From: Miscanthus floridulus
Lineage: Eukaryota; Streptophyta; Magnoliopsida; Poales; Poaceae
Direction of reading: 5' to 3'
NCBI RefSeq assembly: GCF_019320115.1
Contig: NC_089593.1
Coordinates: 33,188,536 to 33,252,535, forward strand
DNA: 64,000 bases
Of the stretch, positions 44,988 to 56,126 are shown piece by piece; positions within the stretch are counted from its first letter, which is position 1; every line of letters starts with the position of its first letter. The notes under the pieces are model-generated. The model did not search any database. It had not been told where the DNA came from and was given only the letters and a program-made list of their open reading frames with translations. The position numbers and the translations under genes were made by a program.

Positions 44988-46260
44988 GTATGATTATTTT
45001 CAGGACCTTGACAGCAAATCTTTATCCTGAAAAAGAATGTACTACCCTTGTGTCTTTGGGAAGCCTTGAACAGCTTTGACATGTTTTGCATATTCATATA
45101 TCAATGATTTGGTACAGTGAACAATTTAAATTCCTTTTTTTTTGTGCCTCTCTAATTCTTAACAACCGTCGGCATCCTTCCTTCACGGAGGCTGCGCGTG
45201 TGGACCGCTTCGTCGCCTCATCCTCGACCCTGGCAGGCGGCTTTGTTAACTGTTTTGGTTTAGCTACAAATCTGAATTTTATGGTTATCTTGAGTACCTC
45301 CTTAATTGTCTTGGTTCAACTTACCTGTAGACTCTAGAGCAAGCAGAGCAGCAGCTTAATTGTTTCTGGTTAGTTTGATCGCCTTGCTTGCCAGTTTTAT
45401 TTACTCACTTTAGTTATGTTATTGTTTGATTTTTTTCTGCTACAACTACACGTGTCTTTTGAGCCATTTACCTATATGGGTTATACTTAAGTTAACGCTA
45501 TATATTCTACCCTAAAAGCAGCGTTTTAGCAAAATGAACCATGTCCTGTTTGTACTTTAACCTTATTACTCATTTTATCAAATTAATTGTTTGTACAGCA
45601 TACAAATCGTCTACAGAATTATATAGAGAGGTGCCATTTTAACTGCACAATACGTTGCGTTTAGCTACACCATGTTCCGGCATGAAATGATAGTTTACTT
45701 GCGAGGGTACATTTGCTGACATTAGGTAGGTATAAGTAATCTTCACTTAATTTAACAGCCGTTTAATTCAGAAGCTGTTCTCTACATCTTGTGAGGGTAC
45801 ACCTTTTTTTTCTGCAATGTAATTTGGCTGTTTTAGAAGAACAGTGGTGTTATTTTAAAATAGCAGAATGCACTGTGCTAGCAGTAAGTTAGTGTTGAAT
45901 AATGTACTGCAGACATACGTATCTCCTGATTTATTCTGTTAATTAACTTTTACTAACAGGCTACAGTGGGCTGGTTACAAACAAGAATGGATGATCAAGG
46001 AATTTTCCACACAATTAAAGAAGCTGTCAATTTGCATCAATCAAAGATCTAAAAAGTCATGCAAACGAATGTTTTGACAACTTTCCTGAAGATCTCCAAG
46101 TCATGATTAAGGACTTAGACAAAATGTAACTTAAATGGTTATATGAGAAAAACTTTACTATGACTTCTTAGTTTCCCGGATTATATACATGCTTAAAGAT
46201 ATTGTGTAAAAGTTGAACTATGGAAAAAAAACATTGGTTGTTTTCATGTGCGTCTTCAAG
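44988..46260 (+). other. Helitron interior after the CHFR exons
   Basis: AT-rich, with no further FHA or RING exon. The segment about 45960-46060, after TTACTAACAG, reads WLQTRMDDQGIFHTIKEAVN, and another frame downstream reads NFPEDLQVMIKDLDKM. Both look exon-like but are not identified. Confidence 0.4.
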
Positions 46261-46391
46261 ATAAATCCGTTGCGTTAGCACGGGCATGATACTAGTAATT
46301 CTAATAATTCTCTTTCCTGTTCTCTCAACAGGTATACTAGGCTGCTTTTTTTTAGCTGCACTCACATGCTTGTCTCTTCGCTTGCTCATAT

Positions 46392-46467
46392 ACGATCGTG
46401 GATTATAAGCTGGAACAGTATTTTCCTCTCACACCAAACCAGCCAGCAGTAAATAATCCACGATCGT
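46392..46467. mobile_element. Small palindromic MITE-like element
   Basis: ACGATCGTGGATTAT at the left is the exact reverse complement of ATAATCCACGATCGT at the right, 76 bp in total. The interior has AAGCTGG..CAG motifs common in grass mini-elements. No clear TSD. Confidence 0.6.
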
Positions 46468-46537
46468 TTACGACAAAACGAACAAACTCCTAGATCTCAG
46501 GAACTCAAATTAGGATTATATAACTGTTTGCTGGCAA

Positions 46538-48214
46538 ACTCCCTCGCATCGTATCCCCACGACCCCCGCGGTCGCCCCGTCTGGGCGGCACGGGCGGCGA
46601 TGCCACCACCGCCCACCTTTTCTCCCGCCCTCCCTGTGCCTCCTCGCCGCCGCCGGAGTGTGCTGCCGGAGGTCGCGCAGCCGCGAGGATGGTGGTAGAG
46701 GGGGCCTTCTTCCTTCTTTCCTCCCGGTTGCAGTTCTTCCCGATGTTGGTGGTGGTTGCTCCGGTGGCCGGCGCTCGGATCTGCAACACCGGCGACCGGA
46801 TCCGGCGACTCCGGCCCTCTGCAGGCCAGATCCGGCGCCCCATGCCTGGATTTGGTCGGGGCGCAGCCGGCGCGGGTGGCGGCACGGCGGGCGGCCGAGA
46901 GCCAGCGGCTGCGCGAGGATGACACCGGGCTCCTTCTCCGCTTGTCCCTTCCTCCTCAGCCATGGCGCGTTGCTCGCTCCTACTCAGGGGTTGCAGCACG
47001 TCGGGTAGCTGCTGGCGGTGGCCAGTCAAAGGACACCGCACACGGGAGGTGGTGGCTGCCACTCTCCCATCTATGGTCGACGACTGGCGCAGCAGAAGGG
47101 CCGTGGCTATTGCCTCGCACAGGGCTGAGGCGCCATGGCAAAAGCCTTGTCCCTCTTGGGCCGATGGCGGCGACGCCTTCGGGCGCCGTTTTCTTCCTTG
47201 GAAGCGTCCATCATCGAACGGTACACTCCTCTGTGCGCGGCGTGTCTTCTCTAGGGTGAAAACCTTAACTAATTGGTCAGGCGTCGGCGGCGCCGGTGGC
47301 GTCACATCCCTCCTTGGAGGCGTCGTTTTGGGATCTCGTGCTCGGTCAGTCAGCGGCGGCAGCTAGCATTGTGGCGAGGAAGGTGGAGGCCTAGTTGATG
47401 ATTCAAGTTTGCTGTGCTCACGATGGAGGAACATGGTCAGGAGGAGGGCGTTGGCGCGGCGATTGGAGGGCCTCGCATCTGTTTGGCAGTGAAGGGCGGT
47501 TTGGTGAGACCGTGCGCCAGTGAGACCACGAAGTTGGCGAGGAGGCAGGCATGGGAGGTGTCCACGGAGTTGGCGAGGAGGCCGACGTGGGAGGTGGTGG
47601 CCAGCAGATTTGCGTTGCCGAGGTGACCTGCGTGGTGTGGCGGCGGGCAGTCCCGCTCAGCGGCGGCTGTTTCTGGTGCAAGGAGGCGTTCCGACTGACA
47701 GCTGGAGGATGTTTGTGGCACCTCTACCTTCGATGAGGTAGCTAGGTCACGGAAGCTACGGTGTGCGCGTTTGGATCTCGGTGGACGGAGTCGGTTTTGG
47801 CGAGCGCTAGAGGCAGCTATGGCTTGCAGCGGACTACGGCGGTGAGCCCTGCTCGGCAGCAGGCTACCTCGGTGTGGGACAGCGTCGCCAACGACGGCAC
47901 AAGTGGTGACGATGGCGTTTTTGTCCTGACGACTCTGTTGCCCGATTGTTGGCGGTGCAGTGTGGTGACCTGCTAGTGTTTAGGAGGCGGTTGAACATGT
48001 GTTCTGTGCGGAGCTTCGGCCTATGTGGGCTCGTGCCGATGTCCGATTCCGACCAGCCAGAGTTGTTTTTCTTCTTCTCTTGAGTTTGAGTTCAGTAGGT
48101 GTTGATGGCCCAATCCAACCGCGCCGTAGTTGTATCCTTTTTTGTTTTGCCCAATCTAGGTTTTATCTACTTTTTATTAAAATCCTCAGCTCTCCTGCCC
48201 CGTTTAAAAAAAAA
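46538..48214 (+). mobile_element. LINE-like retroposon with poly(A) tail and 16-bp TSD
   Basis: AACTGTTTGCTGGCAA occurs at 46522-46537 and again at 48215-48230. Just before the second copy is an A run (about 48205-48214), preceded by TATTAAAATCC and CTGCCCCGTTT, typical of a plant LINE 3' end. The body is very GC-rich near its 5' side, with overlapping ORFs in both directions and no reverse transcriptase. It is either a 5'-derived, internally deleted LINE or an unrelated RNA mobilised by LINE machinery. The insertion mode, target-primed reverse transcription, is well supported. Confidence 0.8.
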
Positions 48215-48230
48215 AACTGTTTGCTGGCAA

Positions 48231-48740
48231 CCACAACTTTGGAATAACTCAGGAACTCAAATTAGGATTAAGTTGTAAACTATGCAGCATATCAAGACTT
48301 TTTTTTAATAAAGTCTGACTGTTTAGTTTTAATAATCATGAAGGATGAACCTATTAGTTGCATTTTTATTTGACAAACTCCTATTTTGTATAGGATTAGA
48401 AAGCTAAAGGAATTGCAAAGTTTTTAAGATGGAACCTCATGCAGCAAGCGGGCAAGCAGCACTTCATGGTGGGGTTGCTGATACCTCCTGATCTTGAAGC
48501 AAAGTAAAATGGAACTATTTACACTGTTCTATTAGTTTTCGAGGAGACATGTAACCAAAAGAAAGTCGGTCGTAGTAGTAAAATGTGACAATAGTAAATC
48601 TAAAGCTCTGATCTAAAACAGACATATAAAATATTGATAGCTAGAACACCGAGACATGAGACTTACGACTATAGATACCACAATGTTAATGTCATTTGTT
48701 TGTGAATTTATGTTTTTTTCATCTCAGTTATTTATTTTTC
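48231..48740. other. Noncoding stretch before a Helitron 3' end
   Basis: It contains a second copy of CTCAGGAACTCAAATTAGG (about 48249), also found at 46497, so the pre-insertion locus had a direct repeat spanning the retroposon target. No gene. Confidence 0.5.
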
Positions 48741-48778
48741 TAGATTTCACCGTGGCGTTAGCACGGGCAATATACTGG
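48741..48778 (+). mobile_element. Helitron 3' terminus (plus strand)
   Basis: Hairpin CCGTGGCGTTAGCACGG, spacer GCAATATA, then CTGG (48775-48778) followed by T. This fits the CTRR rule and matches the 3' end at 46295 in the hairpin loop GCGTTAGCAC. Its 5' end was not located. It may be the host Helitron around the one ending at 46295. Confidence 0.6.
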
Positions 48779-48789
48779 TAGTTGCCCTA

Positions 48790-49990
48790 ATCACTCAACT
48801 TTTTACTATTTTCCAGCAGTTAGACAGCTTAAAATGACCATGGCACAATTTGATTCCAGATTCCAGAACCAGAATCCTTTGATGGAAACGTGATCAATAT
48901 ACAAAACAAACGCCATGCACATGTTCAAAATTCCTGACATTACGTTGCAGACCGTTGTACCACATCAGCAGCGTCAGTCAGGCTTCGCCTTATTCCGGCA
49001 AGCGAATCGATACAACAGAAAGGTTTGAAATCCCAAGCTCGGGTTTTGCCACGCAGCTCCAGCCAACAAAATGCATGCCACAACAACGAATGTGCATGGA
49101 AGCTTCTCGCGGTGTGACCCGTTAGAGCAGTGAGCTGCAGGACTCTCCCGTCCGACCCGGGTTTGAAGCATGGCACCTTCTTATTTTAAAGCCACAGGAG
49201 AGTCTTCTCCCATGGTCCACTTTTTCTACTGAACGAACACCCAAAAATTCAGATTGGACAAATATGTGAGCTCCCTGTTCTTATAATACAAGAAAATAAT
49301 CAGCGTCAATCGATTTAACAAGAAGGCATTAACATCATGTCAAAAAACATAGTACATCATGGTCTTAACAGCAGCAACTGAACACGTATATTTCTTCTAC
49401 CAACTAAAACAATAGGCCGAAGAATCGTCAAGGTCTTACAGCAGCAAACTGAACACTTATATTCTTCAAAATAATATGCCGAAAAACATGGTCTTTGTCA
49501 GACTTTCATCAGTCGTCAAAGAACAAGGAAGAGAACAAGCTTTTTCAAAGAAAACTCAGAGGCACTTTCATCAGTCCCCGAGTTTACCGGAACATGACGC
49601 CGTGATTGCAATGCCTATCCTATCCAAGAAGCAGGCCCCACCGGTGCAATGTGCGCTGCATTAGATTTGACTTAAACTCTTATGATACATGTTCAGTGCT
49701 ATTTTGACTTAAACTCTTATGATACATGTTCCAAAGTATCCTTCTATTTTAATTTAGTAAAACTACTGATCAGGGAGAATGTCATGACTTGTCATTTCTT
49801 CAGTTTTGATCTGTATCAAATAGTTTGTGGATTGGTTGCATTTGTTTTGTTTTTTAAGAAAACAACAAATACATAATATTTGTTAAAAATAATCATGATG
49901 TCTCATTAATAAATTTAGAAATCATAATAGGACGTCGCCTATCATAATATAAACACTATGAATTTTAGTTTCGTTCTATTCTAGTAGTAG
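48790..49990. other. Mostly noncoding; possible tRNA-derived SINE head near 49104-49165
   Basis: GTTAGAGCAGTGAG followed about 33 bp later by GGGTTTGAAGC resembles the A and B boxes of RNA polymerase III promoters, as in grass SINEs. I see no folded tRNA and no clear tail or TSD, so this is weak. A phrase GACTTAAACTCTTATGATAC is duplicated at 49669 and 49708. No protein gene is supported. Confidence 0.3.
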
Positions 49991-50128
49991 ACGCGATGGT
50001 GTCACCATTCTGCTTTTGTTTGCACTGGGCACGACGGTTCGCATCCGGAGGCGAAGGGCCGAGGCAGGAGGGACATCGGACTACCTCCGGGATTTTTCTG
50101 AGCGCACGCGGACAGGGAATGGGAGAGG

Positions 50129-50404
50129 TAGTGATGAAAACGGTACGGATATTTTCCGACCGTATTCAAAACCGAATCTGTGTAGAGGGGTTGAGATCTG
50201 TCCGTATCTGAGTCCGGATATCCAACATCCGATACCGTATCCGTATCCGAATACTCAAATCGCATATTTATGATGTCGATATCCAATCGTATCCTATCCG
50301 ACATAGTTGACACTATCCGTATTCGAATCCAAATCCAGACAGAAATATGAAAACAAATGTAATATCGGTGATATCCGTCCGTATCCGATCCATTTTCATT
50401 CCTA
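50129..50404. mobile_element. hAT-type MITE with perfect 8-bp TSD
   Basis: The left end TAGTGATGAAAACGG and the right end TTTTCATTCCTA are imperfect inverted repeats. GGGAGAGG is repeated at 50121-50128 and 50405-50412. The interior is built of repeated ATCCGTATCCG motifs. The 8-bp duplication and TA.GGATGAAAA start are typical of hAT elements. It is 276 bp and noncoding. Confidence 0.9.
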
Positions 50405-50699
50405 GGGAGAGGAGAGGACACGAGGAAGAGGGAGAGCTCGTGCTTCCGGTAGAGCTAGGCCAGGGACCACGGGCCGTTCGGATGCAAGGGAAAGGTGAGA
50501 CGAGCCACACGGGAGAGGTGGCTGGCGGCTGACTCCTGTTTTCCTCTCTTTCTTTTTTCTATTTATATTTTTTTCTATTTCTATTTCTATTACTCATGTT
50601 TATCCGTGCAATATATACACATATGCTTAGGGTTTTTAGCAAATGCGCCAGAGTTTAGCAAGTCAAAGGGCTAGCTTAAGAACCAACTCACGTAAGGTA

Positions 50700-51652
50700 C
50701 TCCCTCCACGTTACTAAAAGAAGTTTTATCTTGGGGGAGCTCAAATTCACATGGGCCAACTCCTCCTTGAAGAGGCTCAATAGGGGTTAGTGTGGTAGCT
50801 TATAAAATCATCCCCCACCGGAGGTCGCTCGTAAACTGCCGCTTGCCTATATAATGCTAAGAGCATGAGGGCAAGGGGAGCTCTCTCCTCACCAACTATT
50901 TTTTCGCAAATCCTAGCCGCCGCCTCACTCTTCCCCCTCGCGTGTTGGAGCCTTCGTCCCAGGGCCTTCGCCGCGGAGCCTCTGCACTAGACCATCGTTG
51001 CGGAGCCTCCGTCGCATAGCCCTTGTACAAAACAATCACCGGGCCTTCGTCCAAGACCTTCGTCCAGGACCTTCGTCAGGAGACCTCCTGCTGGCCTTCA
51101 TCGGGAGACCTTCTCCTGCCGGCCTTAACCAAGAGACTTCGTCCAGGACCTTCGTCGGGAGACCTTCTCCTGCCGGCCTTCGTCGGGAGACCTTCGTCCG
51201 GGACCTTCGTCAGGAGACCTTCTCCTGCCGGCCTTCGTCAGGAGACCTTCTTCTGCCGGCCTTCACCGAGAGACCTTCGTCCAGGACCTTCGTCGGAAGA
51301 CCTTCTCCAGCCGGCCTTCATCAGGAGACCTCCTGCCGGCCTTCACCGAGGGACCTTCTCCAGCTAGCATTCTCCGAGGAGCCTTCCACTCTCAACCCTG
51401 TTCGGGATGCTTGTCCTAACATTTGAGACAATGGCACAACTTTTAAAGCATAACTTTTACTTCATATTTTTACAAAAATATTTATTAAAAAGTGATATAT
51501 GTATATTTTTATGAAAGTATTATTCAAGACAAATCTATTCATATGGTTTTCATATTTCCAAACTCAACAATTTAAAAGTTATTTATGGTTATATTCCCAA
51601 TGTTTGACACCTGTCTTGTCCAAAACGACTTCTTTTAGCAATCTGGAGGGAG
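50700..51652. mobile_element. Enlarged Stowaway-type element with internal insertion
   Basis: CTCCCTCCACGTTACTAAAAG at the left and its imperfect complement ending CTGGAGGGAG at the right, each flanked by TA, match Stowaway (Tc1/Mariner-type) termini. Stowaways are usually under 300 bp, and this one spans about 950 bp because the middle holds a GC-rich transcript-like segment with a minisatellite. The sequence just inside the right end (TTTGACACCTGTCTTGTCC) is also family-like. Confidence 0.7.
50957..51400. repeat. CCTTCGTC minisatellite
   Basis: Irregular repeats built from GACCTTCGTC, GGGAGACCTTCTCCTGCC and GGCCTTC, about 8-10 units in several frames. On the plus strand it reads as repeated Ser-Ser-Gly-Asp-Leu-Leu or Arg-Pro-Ser-Pro-Ala-Gly-Leu. 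The coding potential is probably incidental. Confidence 0.8.
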
Positions 51653-51719
51653 TATATGTAATGCAATGCATGAACTAGCGTCACACCCACAATTAAATAA
51701 GATTTAATTGTGATTTTGC

Positions 51720-52066
51720 ACCCATTCAATCCTATGCAACCTATATGCCACATCACCAACTAGGTTTTACGAATTTTGTTAAAAAACTGAGAATTTTAAT
51801 TTGGGGCATGGGTTTTAGGTAGATTGTTAGAGAGGTGGTCGAGGAGTAGAAAGTTCAACATTTTATATATGGGCCCGTAACTCTACAAACACTAATTTTC
51901 TAATTTAAAGTGATTTATACCCTATGCAACCTATATGCCACATCACCAACTATATTTTACGAAATTTGTTAAAAAGCTGAGAATTTTGGGCCCATAACTG
52001 TTAAAGAGGTGGCCGAAGAGAATGGAAAATTCAACATTTTATATGTGGGCCTATAATTGTAAAAAA
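51720..52066. repeat. About 185-bp diverged tandem duplication
   Basis: The block CTATGCAACCTATATGCCAC...GTTAAAAA.CTGAGAATTTT...TTCAACATTTTATAT.TGGGCC is present from 51733 and again from about 51911, with a gap of about 25 bp in the second copy. Confidence 0.8.
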
Positions 52067-52139
52067 CTTGGTCTATATCCCAAAATTTCCCCAAAGCTTC
52101 TCTCTTCTACTAAACTCAAATCTCCGTAGTCATAACAAG

Positions 52140-53673
52140 ACTACTGGACTTAGATACAATGCTAGAAAAGTCTAATGATCAAGCGGAAGTAAGAACAAGT
52201 CAGGAAAACATCTTGAAACCCACGAAGTTGAATTTTAGATCAAGAGTCACGGAAGTTCTGCGCACTCACTCGCAGAAGTTCCACACTCACACGCGGAAGT
52301 TCTGCACTAGTAAATTTCTATGGGCCGAACCAGGAAAGAGAACGAAGTCCAAATAACATTTTGGACTTGAATTTTGCACACTTCTCCCTAGGACATGGTA
52401 AAAGTATCCTCAAGAGATCTTGACAAAAAGCTCAAAAAACTTGGTTGGGAATCTTGAAATGCATCTCTCAAATTGGGGTTCGTTATTATCAAATTTGTTC
52501 AATTGAATGATTAAAATGTGCTCGTGGGAAATCTGTTTGAGGCAAAGCTTAAGCTTGTTTCCATTACGTCATGGCACCTAAGAACTAACAAAGAACACCT
52601 CAAAAACCTCAGCTCAAAAAGATCTTCAAGAATTTCATCAAAAGAGGTAGAAAAGAGGAGTTTTGGGGATTTGAACTCTGGAGATAAGAGCTAGGCTCCA
52701 AGCCATGATTTGGATAAGTTCCAGGGTCCCAGAACACCCCAAAATTGAGCCTAAAACTCAGCCAAATTAGTAGATCGAAAACACAAAAGTTAGGCTCCTG
52801 TCGACGATCAAAATTGTCCATTCTATGAAGTCATCGACATGAGGATGGACTAAACCATCGCGTTCTGGAGTCTGGATGAAGGAGTTGTTCCTTTAAGAAA
52901 ATATCACCCTACTAGAACTTTTGTCCTCCTGTCAGAACCTCTGATTTTCATTTGGAGGTTCTGAGTTTGTGCGAAAATCAGAACTTCTGACCCCCTATCA
53001 GAAATTCTGATTTTCGCCTAGAAGTGCTGGCTTTGTGTGGAAATCAGAACTTCTGACCCCCGTTAAAACTTCTAATGTTCACCTGGAGGTGCTGGCTTCG
53101 CGTGAAAATCAGAACTTCTGACCCCCTTGTGCGAACTTCTTATTTTCGCAGTCGAATTAGGGAGAGTCCAAACTCGATCCTAACTGTTCTAAACTCATGG
53201 GAAACTTGGAGATTAAGTCATGGAGAGGTTTCCTACTAGGATAAGACCACTCCCATCTCTATATATGAGAGGATCATGGCTGATTGAGTTCCTATCTATC
53301 CAATCATCATACAAACCAATCTACAAACTCCCTTTTACCCTCTTCTCCAACCTCCATGCTGTTCATCCCTTGATCCACGACCAAGGATGGCATCCTAGGC
53401 TTGCCAGCCAACCTAGGGCAACTTGGCGACGTCCTTGCCCTGACGGGGTCCCTACCGGGTGAGAGCTTCGACAGTTTCTTTGCTAGTTTGCCTGAAAACT
53501 ATCCGGTTCTTCGTGACGCAAGCATGTTGGTTATCCTTTGGTGGTTTGCTTGTAAACCTCTCCGTTCTTCACCATGAAAGAGTGATATCTTTGCTACGTT
53601 CTTCGGTCCGTAGCGGTCCAAGCATCCAAGGACCTGTTGGTGTGTGATTCGGATCACTTCCGACGTCAACACA
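52140..53673 (+). repeat. LTR of a second gypsy-type element (start approximate)
   Basis: The right boundary is good: GACGTCAACA, then TTTTTTGGCGACTTAGC, a PBS-like site beginning 5-6 bp later. A TATATAT box with GAGAGGATC lies near 53258. The left boundary is not determined. It contains a minisatellite (52910-53145) of about 62-bp units with GAACTTCTGACCCCC and GATTTTC.CCT.GAGGTGCTGG, and a related AGTTCTGC repeat at 52250-52305. No partner LTR is in the window. Confidence 0.55.
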
Positions 53674-54002
53674 TTTTTTGGCGACTTAGCTAGGGACGAT
53701 TGGTTCAGCTATCTCTTATAGCCGATATCTCTGACCTAGCCTTACTCCTTGTTGATCTATCTTCTCATGCTCGCCATTACCGTTGCATTTGGCCTAAAAG
53801 GCCGATCGCATCTGGTTTTGACCCCTTGTGATCTCGTTTGTGACTTTTGCAACAAGTTGCGCTGCTTATTGGAAAATTCAGTAAGGCGGTCAAGTTATAA
53901 ACCATGGAGTACCAAGGTGTTGCATCATAATATTACTACAATCGCCCCGAGGTATAACTTGCAAATGCATCTTATGATTCTAATAGTTATTTTGCAAGTT
54001 CT

Positions 54003-54720
54003 ATGAGCTCTCATGTTGGTGTTGCTAGCTGTAATGATATTAGATATGTTACATCAGCTAATACTTTTGTTAATGCTCCTCATAATACACATCATGATTA
54101 TAAATATTATGGTCAACAGCCGATGTCAATTGTAAATTCTTCTAGTTTTGATGCTACTAGCAACATACAACATGTAAATCCTTATTCATCGACTATAAGT
54201 TCACAATATGTGATTCCACCACATGACATGCCGATGAATGAGAGAATTGGCTATGATAATGCTAATTATTTAGCCAATTTGTCTCAAAGTTCAGCACCAT
54301 ATGCCAATGCTAATATTCATAATTTAGCTTCACATGTTACTCCTAACTCAAGCCGAATTAATGAAAATTCAGCAAGGTATTTAAGTGCTAATACTCATGA
54401 TTCGGCTTCACTAGTTACTAGTAACCATAGCCGAATTAATGAAAATTTAGCACCTTATGCAAAGATCAATGCCCACAATTTGGCTTCGTATTTTGCTCAT
54501 GACCATAGCCGAATTAGTGAAATTTTAGCAAGGCATTCGAGTGCTAATTCTCATGATTCGGCTCCACATATTGCTAATAATTATAGCTGAATCAATGAAA
54601 ATTCAGCAATATGTGCACATGCAAACAGTCATGATTCGGCTTTATATGATGCTCTCAAATCAAGCCGAATCGATGAAGATTTAGCCCATACTAGAAATCC
54701 ATATGGCTCCTCTAAATGAA
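54003..54720 (+). pseudogene. N-terminal gag region with five 27-residue repeats
   Basis: Frame from 54003: an Asn/Ser/His-rich leader and then a repeat of the type N.H(D/N).AS...N.SRINEN.A.Y, about 81 bp each, from about 54290 to 54690. In the fourth repeat AGCCGAATT becomes AGCTGAATC, giving a stop at 54588-54590, while the other repeats keep CGA. The frame continues in the fifth repeat. Low-complexity repeats of this kind are unusual for gag. Confidence 0.7.
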
Positions 54721-56048
54721 AGGTGTCTCCCATATCATAGACCGTACCCATTATGCATTTATTACTTAAAAACTCCTGATGGATGGTGGGTACCGATTTT
54801 TTATGAATTTAGTGGTGAAGATGATAAGACCGCTGTGGAACACATTAGTATATATATCTCACAATTGGGTTTTACTGGTAAAGAAGACTATATAAGAGTG
54901 CAAAATTTTCCTTTATCTCTTACTGGTATTGCCTTTGCATGGTTTACATCTTTGCCTCGGTACACTATTGGTTCATGGTCTCAATTAGAGAAGCAATTCT
55001 ATGAATATTTTGGAAAGACCAATGAGAAAAGGCCAATCACAGTTGAGTCATCGACTAAAAGAGTACTACTAGTGGGCATGAAAGAAAGAATTGATTCAGA
55101 TAGAAGCAAAGGTTCGGCTACAAAAGCCGAACAACACAATATCCTTTCCGAATCAACCACATATTAAGAAACAAGTCTTGCTACAGAAAAGCATGAGAAG
55201 CGCAAGAAAATAGCTAGACTTAATTTTTTAGGAGCTAAAGGGGTTGTACACTTATCTAGTGATTACCGCATCATTGATGGAGATCAAGCCCCCTACAAGC
55301 AACAAAGGAGGGCTGCTGCCTGCTTAGAATTGGCTGAGCCGACTTTAAAGTCAGCTGAGTCAATTGCTGCCCAGGCCGACTGCCTCTACCGCTTGCCCTA
55401 AGTCAGCTAGGCTAACTTGCTAGTTGGCTAGGCCGACTACCCTTGCTAGTGCCCAAGTCGGCCTAGCCGACTTCCAGTCGGCTAGGATGACTTTCTCGGT
55501 TCCAGCAGCCGCCGATGCATCTTCAGATGATTCAGCACCTATTGTTGATCATTCTCTGGAGATGAAGAGAAGAGCAACATCATTCAAATCCATTCAAATC
55601 AAGGACGTGAACTTCTCCAACATGATGAACAAGGTAGAGAACACAAATATTTTGCTCAAATTCTAATCCGGTCATACTATTTCAATTTCTGCATCTGTTA
55701 GAGATATCCTTGCTAATAGTTGTAAAAGACCAATTGAGAAAGGCATTTTATTTGTAGAGGATAACATAAAATCAGATTCTATTGGCCAATACATTGTTCC
55801 ATATGGCAAGGCCGATAGTGGTAGTTCGTCAAAGCAAAAGCTTCTTAAAAGCAATTACAAAGGTGTGGCCAAATGGATTGATGTCAAATCTTGGTCCATT
55901 CATTTGCTTAGCTTTAAAGCTGACTCCACGAAAGAATCGGCTAAGGAAATCAAAGTACACATTTGACTTTACGTTTTGTGATCATGTCTTTGATATCTTG
56001 CTCAAGAATAATTTTATTAGAATCATTGATCACAATGCTTTGCCATAG
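54703..56048 (+). pseudogene. gag (capsid) domain of the second gypsy element, degraded
   Basis: 54703-55167 carries a retrotransposon gag domain (AVEHISIYISQLGFTGKEDY, FPLSLTGIAFAWFTSL, WSQLEKQFYEYF). It parallels the gag at 24.7-25.0 kb (VSRYLTQLGE, SLSGPAFTWF, LEKKFHTYF). Downstream, frames break repeatedly, but pieces of a C-terminal gag remain (LNFLGAKGVVHLSSDYRIID; RDILANSCKRPIEKGILFVE). It ends where the inverted LTR begins at 56127. No protease or polymerase follows. Confidence 0.75.
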
Positions 56049-56126
56049 ATTTAAATTTTAGAAGAGCTTACATATTGCACATGGCATAATTCTTTTGATC
56101 ATAATACTTCTATCGGCGCAAAAATG

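Larger units (their letters stand above)
42733..46295 (+). mobile_element. Non-autonomous Helitron carrying a CHFR-like gene fragment (plus strand)
   Basis: The 5' end TCTACCCTACCCTATAATAC follows an A. The 3' end has the hairpin CCGTTGCGTTAGCACGG, then GCATGATA and CTAG at 46292-46295, followed by T. This gives the A/T insertion context expected of Helitrons. It is 3.56 kb. Inside are a GC-rich block, the first three exons of an FHA-domain gene, and further exon-like sequence (about 45960-46090) that I cannot name. It encodes no Rep or helicase. Confidence 0.75.

Noticed and set aside
46505..47305. 266-codon minus-strand ORF
   Set aside because: It lies antisense in the GC-rich body of a poly(A)-tailed retroposon, overlaps other long ORFs in several frames, and has a low-complexity Pro/Arg/Ala composition. 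It is an effect of base composition.
49100..49175. tRNA gene
   Set aside because: The A- and B-box-like sequences are present, but I cannot fold a cloverleaf with an acceptor stem. At best it is a SINE head.
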